Of a stretch of DNA of 64,000 nucleotides, positions 1 through 14,000 are shown piece by piece. The notes under the pieces are model-generated. The model had not been told where the DNA came from and searched no databases. It saw only the letters and a program-made list of their open reading frames with translations. The first letter of the stretch is position 1. Every line of letters begins with the position of its first letter. Source of the stretch: Anticarsia gemmatalis (Eukaryota; Arthropoda; Insecta; Lepidoptera; Erebidae); assembly GCF_050436995.1 (NCBI RefSeq), contig NC_134753.1:10974001-11038000 (forward strand), given 5' to 3'. The position numbers and the translations under genes were made by a program.

Positions 1-1739
1 TGGCGTGTCGCAGGGTCGCTAATGGATTTAGTCATCCTGTATCTTTTGTTTGTGTTCGGCACTGTTCACTCGAAACATGGTTCAAACGAACGGTATTATA
101 ACCAGCCCAGAACATGTGTATAATCTGCCGCATACCCGACCACACCGCGCTAATTGCCACGCTATCAACACTAATTTGTTTATAAGAATCTCTATAATGT
201 AACCAATGCGTTTTTAATAGTTATTCCAATTAGTGCAGTATCGAACAGCACAGTTATCGATGTTATCAATGTGAATCGACCTTAATTATCTTGTTAGCGC
301 AACAAAATATATGTAAATATTTGGTGAACATATTTTTACTGCGCGCTTATATTTTTTAGCTCGCCGAAAATATGATACAACCATGAGGTTTTTGCTTTGT
401 TTATTACATAAATATTTATGAGTTTTAAACCAATGTATGATATAATGATCGTGTTTGAATGTATATTTATTTTAAACGAGGAACTAATAAAGATCTTATG
501 TTCTAGAAACATATGTTTTTGTACTAAAGGTACTTTGGAGAAGCACTCTCGATTTCCATGAAAGCTTGTTGTGAAAGATGTTCTATAAATAGTTGTTAGG
601 ACTCACCTATTTACAATATAGTTGGCCATTTGTTTCTCAGAATTGGTATTAACCGAGAGGTTTCTATGATCGTCGGCCGAAATTGCGGTTAACCGACGAT
701 AGAACCACATTTAATATTCGCCACAAATATTTTATTGAGCTGACCGCAATATAATGTACTACAATACAGTGTAGTAAAAATATGATATTCGTAGAAATGC
801 TCGTACGAACATCCCAGTAATAGTTTCCTAGTATTGTTGAATGAGAGTAAACATACGCTTGAGCTATTTATCATTCGTTATTGATTTCCTAGATGTATGG
901 CACGGCTTGGCGAGTAAATGTGTTTAATCCAAAATTATTGTCACAGACCTGCTATTCCTTGTGATAATTGTGTTATTTTGTTTACGTTCTTGGTTATACG
1001 GGTAATGTATGATGGTACCTCTGGTATTAGCATGTTTTTGCTATTTTCTTTTATTCTAAAACGTGTGAGCGCTCGCTTCGTTTATATTAAAAATTGTAAG
1101 GTATCTACTAATTGGTGTACGAGCGACTAAGGTTATGAGATTATGAGTGGATTAAGGATATAAAAATCCTATCTTTTGTAGTTAGTAGAATTATTATCGA
1201 CTAAGAAGAATTCTGTAGGTTGCAAATGAGAGCAAATAGGACCATCATCCATAATATCTAAATCTGCGTTATAGATAGTTATTACGCTCTATCCATTAAC
1301 TGCTTCAATCGCAGCGTTAACTTTCAAAGAGGAAGCTTTAATGAAACTCGCGATTTCGATCCTTCAAACGAACGAGGTCACTCATCAAAAGCCTCAATGC
1401 ACTGATATAATCATCATACTGTATAATCACACTATATGCCAGCTATCATTAACACGATACGATGGTAGATTCAAAATACTATGACGATTTCAAATACTTC
1501 GAAAAACTTTATGAAATAAAACATATCGTCGTTTAAGTTCTATCATGGTTATAAACCTTAAATGACGATATGCTTTATCAGTAATTTTTTGTCAGTTTTG
1601 ACATTTTGATGTCATTGGCTAGAAAATCAAAAGACAAAATTGACGTGACGTGGTGCTAGACCTTAAACGATGATATTAAAATTTGACTTTGACTAGATAA
1701 ACATAAACACAACATTCTGACTTCAATTTTTTTCCACAG
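1..1739 (+). other. PLC beta intron (partial), no other gene seen
   Basis: AT-rich sequence lying upstream of the first exon in the window; it ends with a pyrimidine tract and CAG at 1737-1739. Short ORFs here have no recognisable content. It contains the small hairpin at 1522-1572. Confidence 0.75.
1522..1572. repeat. Short hairpin, probable MITE remnant
   Basis: A 16-base arm, catatcgtcgtttaag, pairs with cttaaatgacgatatg with one mismatch, around a 19-base loop. A third related piece (ccttaaacgatgatatt) lies near 1661-1677. This suggests a degraded palindromic element. Confidence 0.45.
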
Positions 1740-2002
1740 ATGCGTAGAACTAGATTTCTGGAACGGCCGCACGGATGAGCCGGTCATCGTGCACGGGTAC
1801 ACCTTCGTGCCTGAAATCAGCGCCAAGGAGGTACTGGAAGCGATTGCCGAGAGCGCATTCAAGACCTCCGATTACCCTGTGATACTGAGCTTTGAGAACC
1901 ACTGCAACCCTCGGCAGCAGGCCAAGATAGCCAACTATTGTAGGGAGATATTTGGAGATATGCTGCTCGATAGACCGCTGGACTCACATCCTTTGGAACC
2001 GG
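1740..2002 (+). CDS. Plc21C: PLC beta exon: second half of X catalytic domain
   Basis: The exon begins after cttcaatttttttccacag, and its first base completes a codon. It encodes CVELDFWNGRT, VIVHGYTF, ILSFENH and IFGDMLL. Glu and Asp of VELD and Glu of SFENH are the calcium ligands known in the family; His of IVHGY is the second catalytic His. It ends in phase 1 at a gtaagt donor, and the joined codon gives the PLEPG/GELP junction seen in PLC beta proteins, so no exon is missing before 5322. Confidence 0.93.
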
Positions 2003-5000
2003 GTAAGTGACATTTGACTCTTTGGATGCTTGTGATCTTTGAACACAGGTATTGTATGTACTATTTACGCATAAAAAGGATAATATATTGCATACATTAA
2101 GTGACAATATGACATAGTGATGTATGTGGTCACAACGCTGCCACTTCGGCGCGCGGAACTCGGATTTCATTTTACACAAGGAAGAAGTATTTGTATGAGT
2201 TACAATAAGTTATTTTAGGTGTCCTATTGTCCCACGCACCGATTGTATGTTAGTGAATATCCCCGCAGCACAAGATTGACAAATTATAATGGTGGTAGCT
2301 TTTAAAAAGATTAATTTCTAGTTAAATATTTTATCATACTGCATTTTCAAACGTTAAATAACTAAAGCTTCGCTCGCGCTGCAGTCACTGGTGTCGTGCA
2401 GCTAGCGCGAGGCTATTTTCAAATCACCTATAAGCTAATCAATAATCTATAAGTGGTGAAGTCTAGTTCGCGCCGATCTAGTACTTAAAACTATTTCAAT
2501 ATTTAAACTAGCATATCATCAATTTTATTAATACTAAGTGGACAACTTTTTACGGTTTTCAATTTACCTATTGTTTGCAATAGTACAAGACAAACACGAA
2601 TAAACTATGACGAAGTAAAACGAAACGAAATTATTATAATTTACTTTCGCGAATCAAATATTTATGAGTACCCTAAGTACACTGGAGTTTTATATTTAAA
2701 CATGTAGACTGTAAACGAGGTACTACGAACTGGTTATATTACCCTACTAAATAAACTGTAAACGAATTAAAAGCACAGTTTGTTTAACAAACAGTTCGCA
2801 CGTGGAACCCAACGCATGTAGATACGCCATTGAGGTAGGTCGTAAAGTAAACAATCAACTCACCTACCGATATTAAAGATTGTGCTCAACAGATAGATAG
2901 CTTGTTTGTTATCCACCGTTAATCTTTCATCCGGTACACACGAATCTGCATCAAATTTTATCGATCCGTGATGAAGTCCAGATGATTTTTGATTCGATTT
3001 TATTAAAGGAAATGACGCGGGTATTTATATCGGCGGCTAATATTCTGCTTTGTCGCGTCCCATGATTGCGCAGTAGGGGGACACGCTAAAATTAATTACT
3101 GGAGCTTATTGGAACTTTTATCTTCAGTGACGTAATGCTGAATTGTTAAGCCACGTACGCACTTTTCGAACACGAGTATTGCGAACAGATCTCTTCGAAT
3201 CTTTGCAATCAGCTCTACCTACACTTTTTATTGTCAGTTAAAACGGGTGTTTTCAACACTCAATGTTAAATGCTTTAATAGTCTATGATCGCATTCACGG
3301 AAGACACTATTAAATGTTTTTGTTGCCATTACGAATTGTAACTCGCATCCGTAATCGTAAGTGCATTCACACCTTTGCAAAAATAACCTTTTAATAAAAT
3401 TAGCCTGAATAATATGATATCTTAATAATCAATTTAGTTCGAGTGTACGCTTTGAAGTCGAACACCTGCAATGTAGTGCATTGTTTGGCTCGCGACCAAG
3501 TTACGTTATGAGGTGTAACACCATGAGACAAATTACTTAACACTACATTGACTTCTAACATCAATGGTTTGTCTGTTTGTTTGTATGTTTCCTTGATCTT
3601 AGTGCAACACTTTATTACGAGGAGGAAACTGAAGGAATGTTATGATTTGGACGATTTCAGTAGTTCGTTTGTTTATTTACAAGTCACACTTGATAAATGA
3701 TGCTTGTTAGATGTTTCTTGGATATCATTATTTCGTATAGTGTGTTATATATACAATGCTACTTATCCCTAACGTTTTAGGTAGAAATGTTAGCTTGGAA
3801 TGTGCGTTGAAATTCTCTTCCTCTATCACCTTTCTCTACTTTTAAATAAAAATATTCTTAACGAAAGTTAAGTTTAAACCCTTCTAAAGATTACTTAAGC
3901 TACAAGGTGATACAGGTATTACGTAATGTACGCGTGTAATGTGCGTTCAAAGAGAAACATTGCTTGATAATCGATTTAAATCAAGTAGAGTCTGAGTTTC
4001 TTACAGTCTCTTCGGATAAATTCCTGTATCACCTAGTAGCTTTAGTAATCTTTAGAAGGGTTTAAACTTAACTTTTCTTTAAAATATTTTTATTTCAAAG
4101 TAGAGAAAGGTGATAGAGGAAGAGTATTGAAGAAATAAGAAGAAATAGGTTACCGTTTACATTTGTCATATATAGCTATTAGTCCGGTTTTAAGATTATT
4201 AATTCGACTTTTATCAGATTTCACGTATCAAATCTGTACTCAAGAATACCCACCTACCGTACTTTAGTGTGAAAAGTACCGTAGTCAATAAAATCGTTAC
4301 AGTTTCAGTGTTGATTTTAGGCGTTTTATGGCCGACCATATTGTTCTGACCTTTTAACATTATTCTAACGGACAAGTATTTTGCATTTACGAGACGTCGA
4401 TGTGGGTCAATAACCCTGTTTGTATCAATAAAACATTTCCTTAATGTTCTGTATAGTTTCCAAGGCGTTTTCAATCGATATTTGCCACCTTTGATTTTTC
4501 CAATAGCAACTTGAAACAATTTGAAGTCTTCTTTTTACTATATTTTGTTTTATTTTATATCAAGTTTACGAAATTTCACAGAGACAGTATTTTCGGACAT
4601 TTATTCTAATAATAAACGTACAAAATGTCAAACTTTTGGACAGATCTTTGAGCATATTTATAATAGGATTAATATAAATATCAACCACCACTAAATGTCA
4701 GTGAAAATGTCAAAAATACTATTAAATTAATATATGCGATGTGACTGTCGAAAAGTGCAAAGATAAAATTAAATGTTCAAAGTTTTATAGCTTGTTCCAT
4801 GAGTTATGTTTGTAAACATCGAGTGGGGTTGCCAGTATACATAACTAGATTTAAGTGTTGCCCAACTATCGATAGTAATTCTAAGAAAAAGCTATATATT
4901 ATGATGATTCATGAGCTTATCAAAATTCAATGAATCATAATTCATGGACTAGACGGCTTGATAGTATACTAGTGTCCGAGATTCGGTTCTCGGGATATTA

Positions 5001-8000
5001 GCCGCATTTCTAGCTATCTGCTGTAGGAATATTGAATGATTTATTGGTACACTTTTGATCTTGATGCCTTTTCATACGTTATTTCTATGACATTCATCGT
5101 AGCTCGTTGAGAATATTATTTGGTTTAGTGTAATGTAAAAGAAAGTAACTTTTGGCGCCACAAGTCTAGTTTTAGATAGATTGTTTTACATAGTATTCCC
5201 TTTGTTAGATCAAAAGTAACCAGATACCTATATTAATACTTTGCTGACCTAATTTTCTTGTTAACTTTCAATACGAAGATGCGATGTGATTTGGTCTTAT
5301 CACAACTCTTCTTTGACACAGGAGGGGAACTGCCACCACCGTCGTTACTCCGCCACAAGATCATAATAAAGAACAAAAAGAAGCATCACCATCATCACAA
5401 GAAAGAGGACTCGGTCGCGTCGGAGGAAAGCGAACATCGTCCCGAGCCTCAACCGCAAGGGAACGGAGACGTCTCGGCAGCTACGGTACGGTTTTATGTA
5501 GATGTATGTACATGGCTTTATTATTTCTTGTATATCTAACGAAAAACGTCACTCAATGTATAATAATTCCCGACTTAACGTGCACGTGTACGCACATACG
5601 CATATCGTACGTATACGAGCAATGTATTTTTACAGATCTCATCCAATACTTTTAAATTCTAAAGTTTTAGTTAGCGAATCTAGAATTTGAATGGATCTTT
5701 GAACTTTTCATAACCGTTTGTACACATATTAAAGAAGATAAGAGCCTTCCCATATGGCGCGTTGTACCGCCTAAGCGTTGTTGTTGCGGTTTTCTGCGTA
5801 TAAAGTATGCTCTATATTCCACACGCTGCACCGCAAGTCCATCGTTAGTATGGCGAAATGTTTGCAGAGCGGTGCAACAACGCATAGTGGGAAACGGCTA
5901 CAACAGTCGTTTCGCCGCCATTCGGCCGTTCTGTCCACAACGGATATGCAGCAGCATAGAAATCAGCTATTTCTACATCTCATTTGCAGTTAATGTGTGT
6001 GTGCGGATACCGTCCGCATTTGCGTGACATTTGAGCTTTTACGTGTATTTATGTAGACTAAGCCTGTACTTATAATAGTGATAGAACATTTAAGCGTCAT
6101 TCAAAGTTGAGAGACGTTATTCGGCTATTAATAAGTACAAGGTATTAATCGGTGACATTTACAAGGATCGTTTAGGTCACCATAGTTGAGATATTATTCT
6201 ATCGTAAATGGTAAAAGGTTGGTCTGTTACCAATATGCCTGGAAACCGTAGTACGAATTCCACGAAACAAATATTTGTGAGATTGACAAAATTATGTAGT
6301 CGTTACTGATTTTACTTTGTTTCTATGATCTTTAGAGTCCCCCGTGGCACAAGAGTCATATAACACAGTAGTGTTTGTTTTATTAAAATCATTTAAAAAA
6401 AGAAAAGCTTTTCTTGTTCCGGTATAAACGGTAATATAGCGGAATTACTGGGAGAGACAATGTGAGAGAAAAAATGCCTGAGGCCAGTGGGCCGTGCGTT
6501 TGTTGCCGGCTTTTTGTGGTTAACTACAATTCCTGTGTTGCGGTATACGAACTGTAGTATTTTTTAAACTTTTGTCGTGACGTAAACTGGTTTAGTCGCA
6601 GTTTAGTAGGTAAAATAAGGTATTTTTTGGTGTGCATGCGGTTGACTGATTTAGGTGTGTGGGTATTCACTATTCAGGCTTGCTTGTATAATTACTAGAT
6701 TCTCTATAGTGTCGGGGCTTGGACTATTTGCCACATTATCTAATCTAAAGCCTTTATAATATTTAAGGTACTAGTGCAGTAACATTGCATGTAGATACTA
6801 AAACGCTTAAAATAATATTAACCAAGAAAAGTTGGTTACGAATACAGTATACATTTACTCTCTTTACCAAAAAATATATAGTCTAACAATGCTCAAACAA
6901 TGATAGTTATCTTAAAATGTGTCAGTATTCAGATTAAATATACTGGTATAATGTTTTAAAATAAATCTGTGTGAAATGTTTGTGTCGAGATAACAGGTGC
7001 TATTTTGGATGTGTTTATCTTTACTACACAATTATCGATAATGCGGTCCAATCTCGTACACAAACAATGATAAAAATACTATTAATAAAGTTTAATTTGT
7101 TATTACTACTGTAGTAGGTATATGAGTGTTCACTGGAATAACATTTGATATTTTCACGTCACAATTACCACATCGTCACTGCGTGTGTAAAAATCGCTAT
7201 GCGTTTACGTTCTTTACAGGAGACAAAAAATACTGCCTTTCTCAGAATATTGCCCTAGTTGTCAAATAAATTTAATTTTAAAAGAACTTTAAGTATTCAA
7301 TGAATAACATAGCTTTATAGAATAGCGCGTATCGAAATAATTAAAACTGCATCGAAGTCGAATCAACTTAAACACATAGGAACTTTTGCACGCGCAACGA
7401 CGATGTGCAAAAGTTTGTTACTATAACAAATGCGAACATGTTTGTTCGTATATATGTTTCGTTCTTCTTCACATTTAAACAACTGAACAGTTTTGATTGA
7501 TTGTTTGTAATCTGTATACAGTGTATACGCACAAAAGTTTTTAAACCAGAGAAAATCTTTTCCACGTGGAAATATCGCGAGTATGTAATGTATTTGACTG
7601 TGAATAAGTCTTACTATAAACGAAAAACTGAAAGCAAATTCTTGCTTTAATTTAATGTGTACGGTATGATAATAAAACATTATACGTGCACACGCACGTA
7701 CGTGGATACATAAAGTACGTACGTTTTAAAAAGAAATTGTTTCGTGCATTCCCTCGCAATCGAGGCAATAATAAAACTACTTATTTTCGTATGTTAAATG
7801 TCCATTGTGAATATTTATCGTGACAGCCGCATGTTCCTATATTTTGTGTTGAAGTTAATATCTTATTTCCGTTTCCAATTATTTAGCATAATAGTTTGGA
7901 ATTTATGAGAAACGTTTCCAGAATATCTTTATTTTATGTCGCGAAATTGTTCCATTTTGGCTAATGATCAAACGTAATGAACTTGTAAATGTACTTTAAA

Positions 8001-11000
8001 TTTCAACATAAAATTGTTTTTTATTGTCACGATTTATTATGCATGTTGTATTTGTCATGCAATATTAAATTGTTTCCGGTCGGACTGTACTTTTGTTTAC
8101 TTTATAGTATAGAAGACCCAGTTTGTCTATACTTCAAAAACATTGATATTGTTTTAACGGTAAATATTTATAGGAATTCAAAATTTTTACAATAGGGGAG
8201 AAACCCTCGGTATTACAAAACTATCGAATTTACCTTACAGCACTCTTACAGGACTACACCGCACGTAATACAAATTGATAGGACATTTTCTAGTACCCAG
8301 CAAAACACCAACTATTCCATAATTTAATGCTTTACCATACGCACTATACAGAAAAGACTTTAACATAATGGTTTCCATATAAACACCACATAATCTTTCA
8401 CCTAAAGCTCAAAAGTTTACCACCTTCATACAGCTAATTTTATCAATTTTTGTATCCAGTTGACTCGCCAAGGGTCATCAGAATCATCAGACTCGGAGAG
8501 TTCGTCGGGCGAGGAGGAGGCGGGCGGCGCCGACAGCGCAGCGGGCGAGGACGCGCGCGAGACCCACGCGGGCGCCGAGATATCCGCGCTCGTCAACTAC
8601 GTGCAACCCGTGCACTTCAGCTCCTTTGAGAATTCTGAAAGTATGTTCTACTGATTACATTATCATTTTAAATACAAATTTTGTCCTTGATAAGAAGTTT
8701 GTGTTAATTACTAGATTGTTGGTATTTGAACATGCCAAATTGCAGGTCATTTCTTTTAGATTTTGGATTAAACTATGCACTCTGATGTAGAGGAAAAATA
8801 CGTCTGTTTGTTATTTCGTATTCTGCTATTACATTCATATTTAGTGGTTATTTTGTCCAATATCTTTGAAAGTTCCAGACAGAAGGACATCATTTTTATA
8901 AATTATGTATGTAAATTTATTGTACCTCATCAGACTAAGGTATTACATTAATTTAATCCTCCTACATTTACCCATATCCATATTTTATGACTAAAATAAG
9001 AATGCCAACTTGTTGTTTGTAACAGAAAAGAACCGTTTCTACGAGATGTCATCGTTTGACGAGAAGCAAGCGACAACGCTACTGAAGGAGCGACCCATTG
9101 AATTCGTGAACTACAACAAACATCAATTGTCTCGAGTGTACCCGGCCGGTACTAGGTTCGACTCTTCCAACTTTATGCCACAGGTTTGTGTACAATGACT
9201 TATAGTGAAATATTCTACTGATGGGTATTTTTTACTTTAGGTATTAAATTTCAATTAATCATTGAGAGCTTGTTAAAACAAATCAAATAAAAGAAGAAAA
9301 TAAGGATGCCTTTGCTTTAAATAGAATTTAGATGATTATAAGGAAATTCAGTTCCAAAAACAAGATATTTGGTTTGGAAATAGATAGGTATGTTAAATAG
9401 TTTGTAAAATATGTAAAAAGTAAATAATTTTTCTAAGTGACATCCGACGGAACTTCCGAGATGAGATAACTGAGTACTGATAATGAAGTACATATAGTGT
9501 TCCACGATACAAATAAAATTGTAATAATGTTTGTACTACTTTTTAAATGAAATCATCGTAGATATGACAGTATCCTTCGATCATGCGTAGATTCCCATAT
9601 TGCGTACAACTGTTCTAACGTACAGTTTTGTTAACACAAGAGCTTATGGTGATCGAATTAGATACATTTTCAAAATAAAAAATTGTGAAGATCATCTACT
9701 GAAAACTGCTTTATCTTAAATCTGAGATACTTTATTACATAGGAATTTGTAGGCAGGAGACCCTTGCCCTACAGTGGGACAGTAATTGGTTAAAAAAAAA
9801 TGTGATTTAGTCACATCTCGGAAAATCCTTACGATGAAACAAAGTTCATTATTACCAGAATGTTTTGATACAAAAATATCTTGATTGTGTTGATAATCGA
9901 TTAATTAAAATTTCAATTTAAAAACTATTTGTGGTTTAGTGTTTCTAGAAAATTATCAAAATTATATAAGTACTTCTAAGAAATACATATTATTATTAAG
10001 TATACTGTTTCGTACGACAGTTGGGATATCAATTATCATGTGTTACTTACTTAATATAATTTCTGTTCACGGCGACACCCATATAATTTAGACTCTGTTC
10101 AATAGGAATGGGCCAAAGAATACCTCTTGTATTGAAATTCTAACTTGATATAATATGTATAGTTATAAAAGCTCAAAAAAAATTGGGTTATTCTTGTCAC
10201 CAAAAGAAACAAACCTTTTTCATATTAATGTTATATTTCACCAGGTATTCTGGAACGCTGGTTGTCAACTAGTGGCGCTAAATTACCAGACGCTAGACCT
10301 TGCGATGCAGCTGAACTTGGGCACGTACGAATACAACCGGCGGTGCGGGTACTTGCTCAAACCTGAGTTTATGAGGAGAAAGGTAAACTATATCAAATAT
10401 TTATTTTTTAGCTTTTAGAAGTAATAGAGATTAATCTCTCACACATTTATTAAAGTTACTAATTTACGTAATCGAAAATAAAAGTAACGGTAAAGGAAAT
10501 CATCGTAATAAAACCTTGCATGCTTTATTAGGTCTTTAACTTTAACTTTGAGGGCATACAAAGACCCCGCACTTGGCCAGCGTGGTGGCCTAACCCCTCC
10601 GTCACTCGGAAGGAGAACCTTGCCCAGCAGTGCAGTCATGAGTTTAAATACACATATGTATATTTATAAATGAGTACAAGAAACAGATAATTTAAAACAA
10701 TAAGATCTTTATCTAGTAAATTCTATTTATTTTAAGTAGTGAAGATCGATGCTGTAATCTCTCTTTCAGCAGTAGTGCTGCCATTACATCATCACTTCGA
10801 AACTAAATGTTTTTCCATAGTTTAAGCAACGCGAATGGCTATTGTTAAAAAATCGTTCCTAAGAAATTAAATCATTTCACATTAACAATAGAAATTGTAG
10901 TATAATGAATTGCGATTCAAAGAATTTATATTTAACGCCACGTGGGTATTAGCAATCACACAATCGAGATTTCCTAGATTTTCTCTATACATGAACTATT

Positions 11001-14000
11001 CCTAGTAAAGTTTCCTTCAGTATTAGGAATTATTGGCATACGACCAAATTCCACACGTCCTGGCTGGTAATAAAGTAGAAATTCGATTAACATTCGCACG
11101 TTCGAATTAAAATTAAATTGTGTTTTGAAAACAGAACATTTGCATCGATTCGCAGTAATTTCGGTGTACTGTAATCGAATTGGCTGTTATTTTAAGTGCT
11201 TTGTTTCGATTTACGTGTGTAGGCATTCATCAATTCTGTCAAAATAAGGGGTTTGACAAAAATATCCCGCACTAAAGTGAAAATATTCGGAAGGCTGTAC
11301 ATTTGTACAAAAATTCCAGTGCTACTGACGTTTAGTTAGCAACAAATAACGTTAACAATCGTATTTTTATAGCCATTTTTATAAGCGAATGAATAAGAAA
11401 AATAAATAGTAAAGTTCGATTTTAAGTTAGCTTTAATATGGGGGTTGAATTTCATTTGCATAAATACTGACTTCGCTTTTGTGTTTCAATTCTGAGTATT
11501 TATCTAGAAATATATGTAATTCTTGACATTCTTACAATAAATAATGCCGCTTAAAAACATTTCTGTCAAGTCACAAGTCTCTGATCTTAAAAGCCAATGA
11601 AAATGACCAAGCAATATTTCTTGAATGAACTTATTGTACACTACAAACTTAGTTAGTAAACCCTTGTTTGTTTCATTGACTCGCTACGTGTGACTTTTGA
11701 CACGTACAGTGAAAACAATGTTTATGGTATCAGTAGGTCATGACTGGTCTGTTTGAACCAAGTTAGTTGGACAAACAAGGTAATTATGTGGTTTCTGCAA
11801 TCAGTTGAGGTGGGAATGTATCAATACGATATAGGTATGAGCTTTTAGGAGTAAGTTCTTGAGTTTAAGGGTAGTTATGTCTGTTGATAATATTGGTGGG
11901 GGTATTGTGTTGGGTAATTGTGATGCTAGCTTCTTACATCGTCAATGGATTGTAATAGAAAAAAAAACAGGTCGTGGAAGTGGAGGAGTTCCTTGCCAGT
12001 TTTTCTCATTGGCCCTACCTTCTGAACTGGCGGTAAATTCACCTAGTGTATTTTTGACAATATTAAGTGTCTGTATTTAAATTAATAAATGGTTGGATTT
12101 TGATAGTGATATTTCCAATTATATTAAGTGAACCTGTTCAACATTTTTGTAACGTAGTTACCCCAGAATTGTACCGAAGATAAAAAGCTCGATTCTTTGT
12201 CAAGCCAATCACTTTGTTAGAATGTTATGATGAAAAAGGGGTGTTGCGGATTCAGTTTTTGTTTGAGAAATTATTTTGTGTGGTCGATTTATTAACTTGG
12301 CATACAAAAATACATTAAAAAAATATTCTCCAAAAATATGCACCGTATAACAATAAGTCAAGTAATAAATATAAGTCTCATATGGAACTAAATTGAATAA
12401 TGTCCTTATATTTTGATACGTAATAGATTGTATGATTCATTGAACTCGACGGGAAATTGGTCAGTAGGTTTGTATGATAATGAGTTGAGGTCGCGGCCTT
12501 GTGTTGACCACGCGTATTACGATCGCTGAAGTTAAACTACGTTGAAGCGTTCGAGTATTAGATGGGTAGCACTTTGCTAAAGATTGAATAGTTTTTTCTT
12601 GTTTGATTGGGTATACGGATATTATCTACCCGTGGTCTTTTGGGCTGACGAAGTTAGTTTCATTTCAGAGAAGAAATAAAAATCTTTTGCCGGAACATAA
12701 GCTTCCATGGTTAGCTTTTACACGGTTTACCCCATTTTTGTCGAAAAAAAAACGTATTTTACGTAATACGTAGAATTAAATCTAGGATGAAAAACCTTAA
12801 TATCAAGTCATTATTACGTCATATCATCAATATAATAGAAAAAATACTCAATAAGGTCAAGTTCGTGAAAAGTGCCAACGGCTGAACTTCACCAATGTAA
12901 AGGACAATTATCCTAAAAAGCTTTGTCTACCAGAAATAAACTTTCCCAACAGTAAAACATTAACTAAAAAAAAACCTGAAATACAAAACTCGCAATTCAA
13001 TCAATCCTTCGTTTCTTCCAGGACCGGCGTCTAGATCCATTCGCGGAAAGCACAGTAGACGGTATCATCGCGGGCACGTTGTCCGTCACGGTGCTCTCCG
13101 GTCAACTGCTGACAGACAAGCGATGCGGGACCTACGTCGAAGTAGACATGTTCGGACTACCCGCCGATACGGTGCGCAAGAAGTTCAGGACGAGGGTCGC
13201 GCCTAACAATGGGATTAATCCTGTGTATGGAGAGGAGCCTTTTGTGTTTAAGAAGGTATGTTTGATCTTAATTTTTTTGGTTTAGATTGCATTAAAGGGG
13301 GACGATTGGTAATGGTTTTAATGACAATGCTTTTTTTTTGTGTAGACTGCATTGAAAAAGAGGCGATTAGTAACTATGCTTAGAATTTTAAATAGTTTTT
13401 TGTGTGACATGGTTGTTTTATGGGTATATGATGTGATTGAGCTGGTGATGTGTCATAAAAAATACTGCGTTTAAGTAACAGTATTGTGGATCACCATTAC
13501 ACAGCGGCTAATGATTTTGACAAACACGAAAGTTGGCTTCATTTTGATCATTATAAAGAAACAGCCCAAAGATTAATGTGTTGCTTTAATTAGCAAGACT
13601 TCAAAGCATACCAAATAAGCTTTGAAAACCTTGGAATCAAACAACCCAAAAGATCAGAACAGAAAGACAAAGACTTTCAGATAAAGGAACTTAATAACAT
13701 TCCAATACACAAACAGCATTGATCACTGCACCTACATATCACACAAATCGACACTACTTAAAACAGTTGTACGCAATACATTACCCGTTTGATACGGTTA
13801 ATAGACGTGCGGACGTATCCTTCGGCGCGCCATGTGTTGCGTGTCACTGTTGTTTACAAGTCGTTTGTTTGAGGTGCGCCGGCGCCGGTACATTGTGGGC
13901 GTGTTTTGTTTTACGTGTTTATTGATTGAGTGGCTTAGTTGTCTTAATGAATTGTTTGATGTCATTAGGTTTATGACCCCTCTAGACAGATTTTTTTGAT

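Noticed and set aside
1859..2179. 106-residue minus-strand ORF
   Set aside because: It is the antisense of the PLC X-domain exon and has no recognised content.
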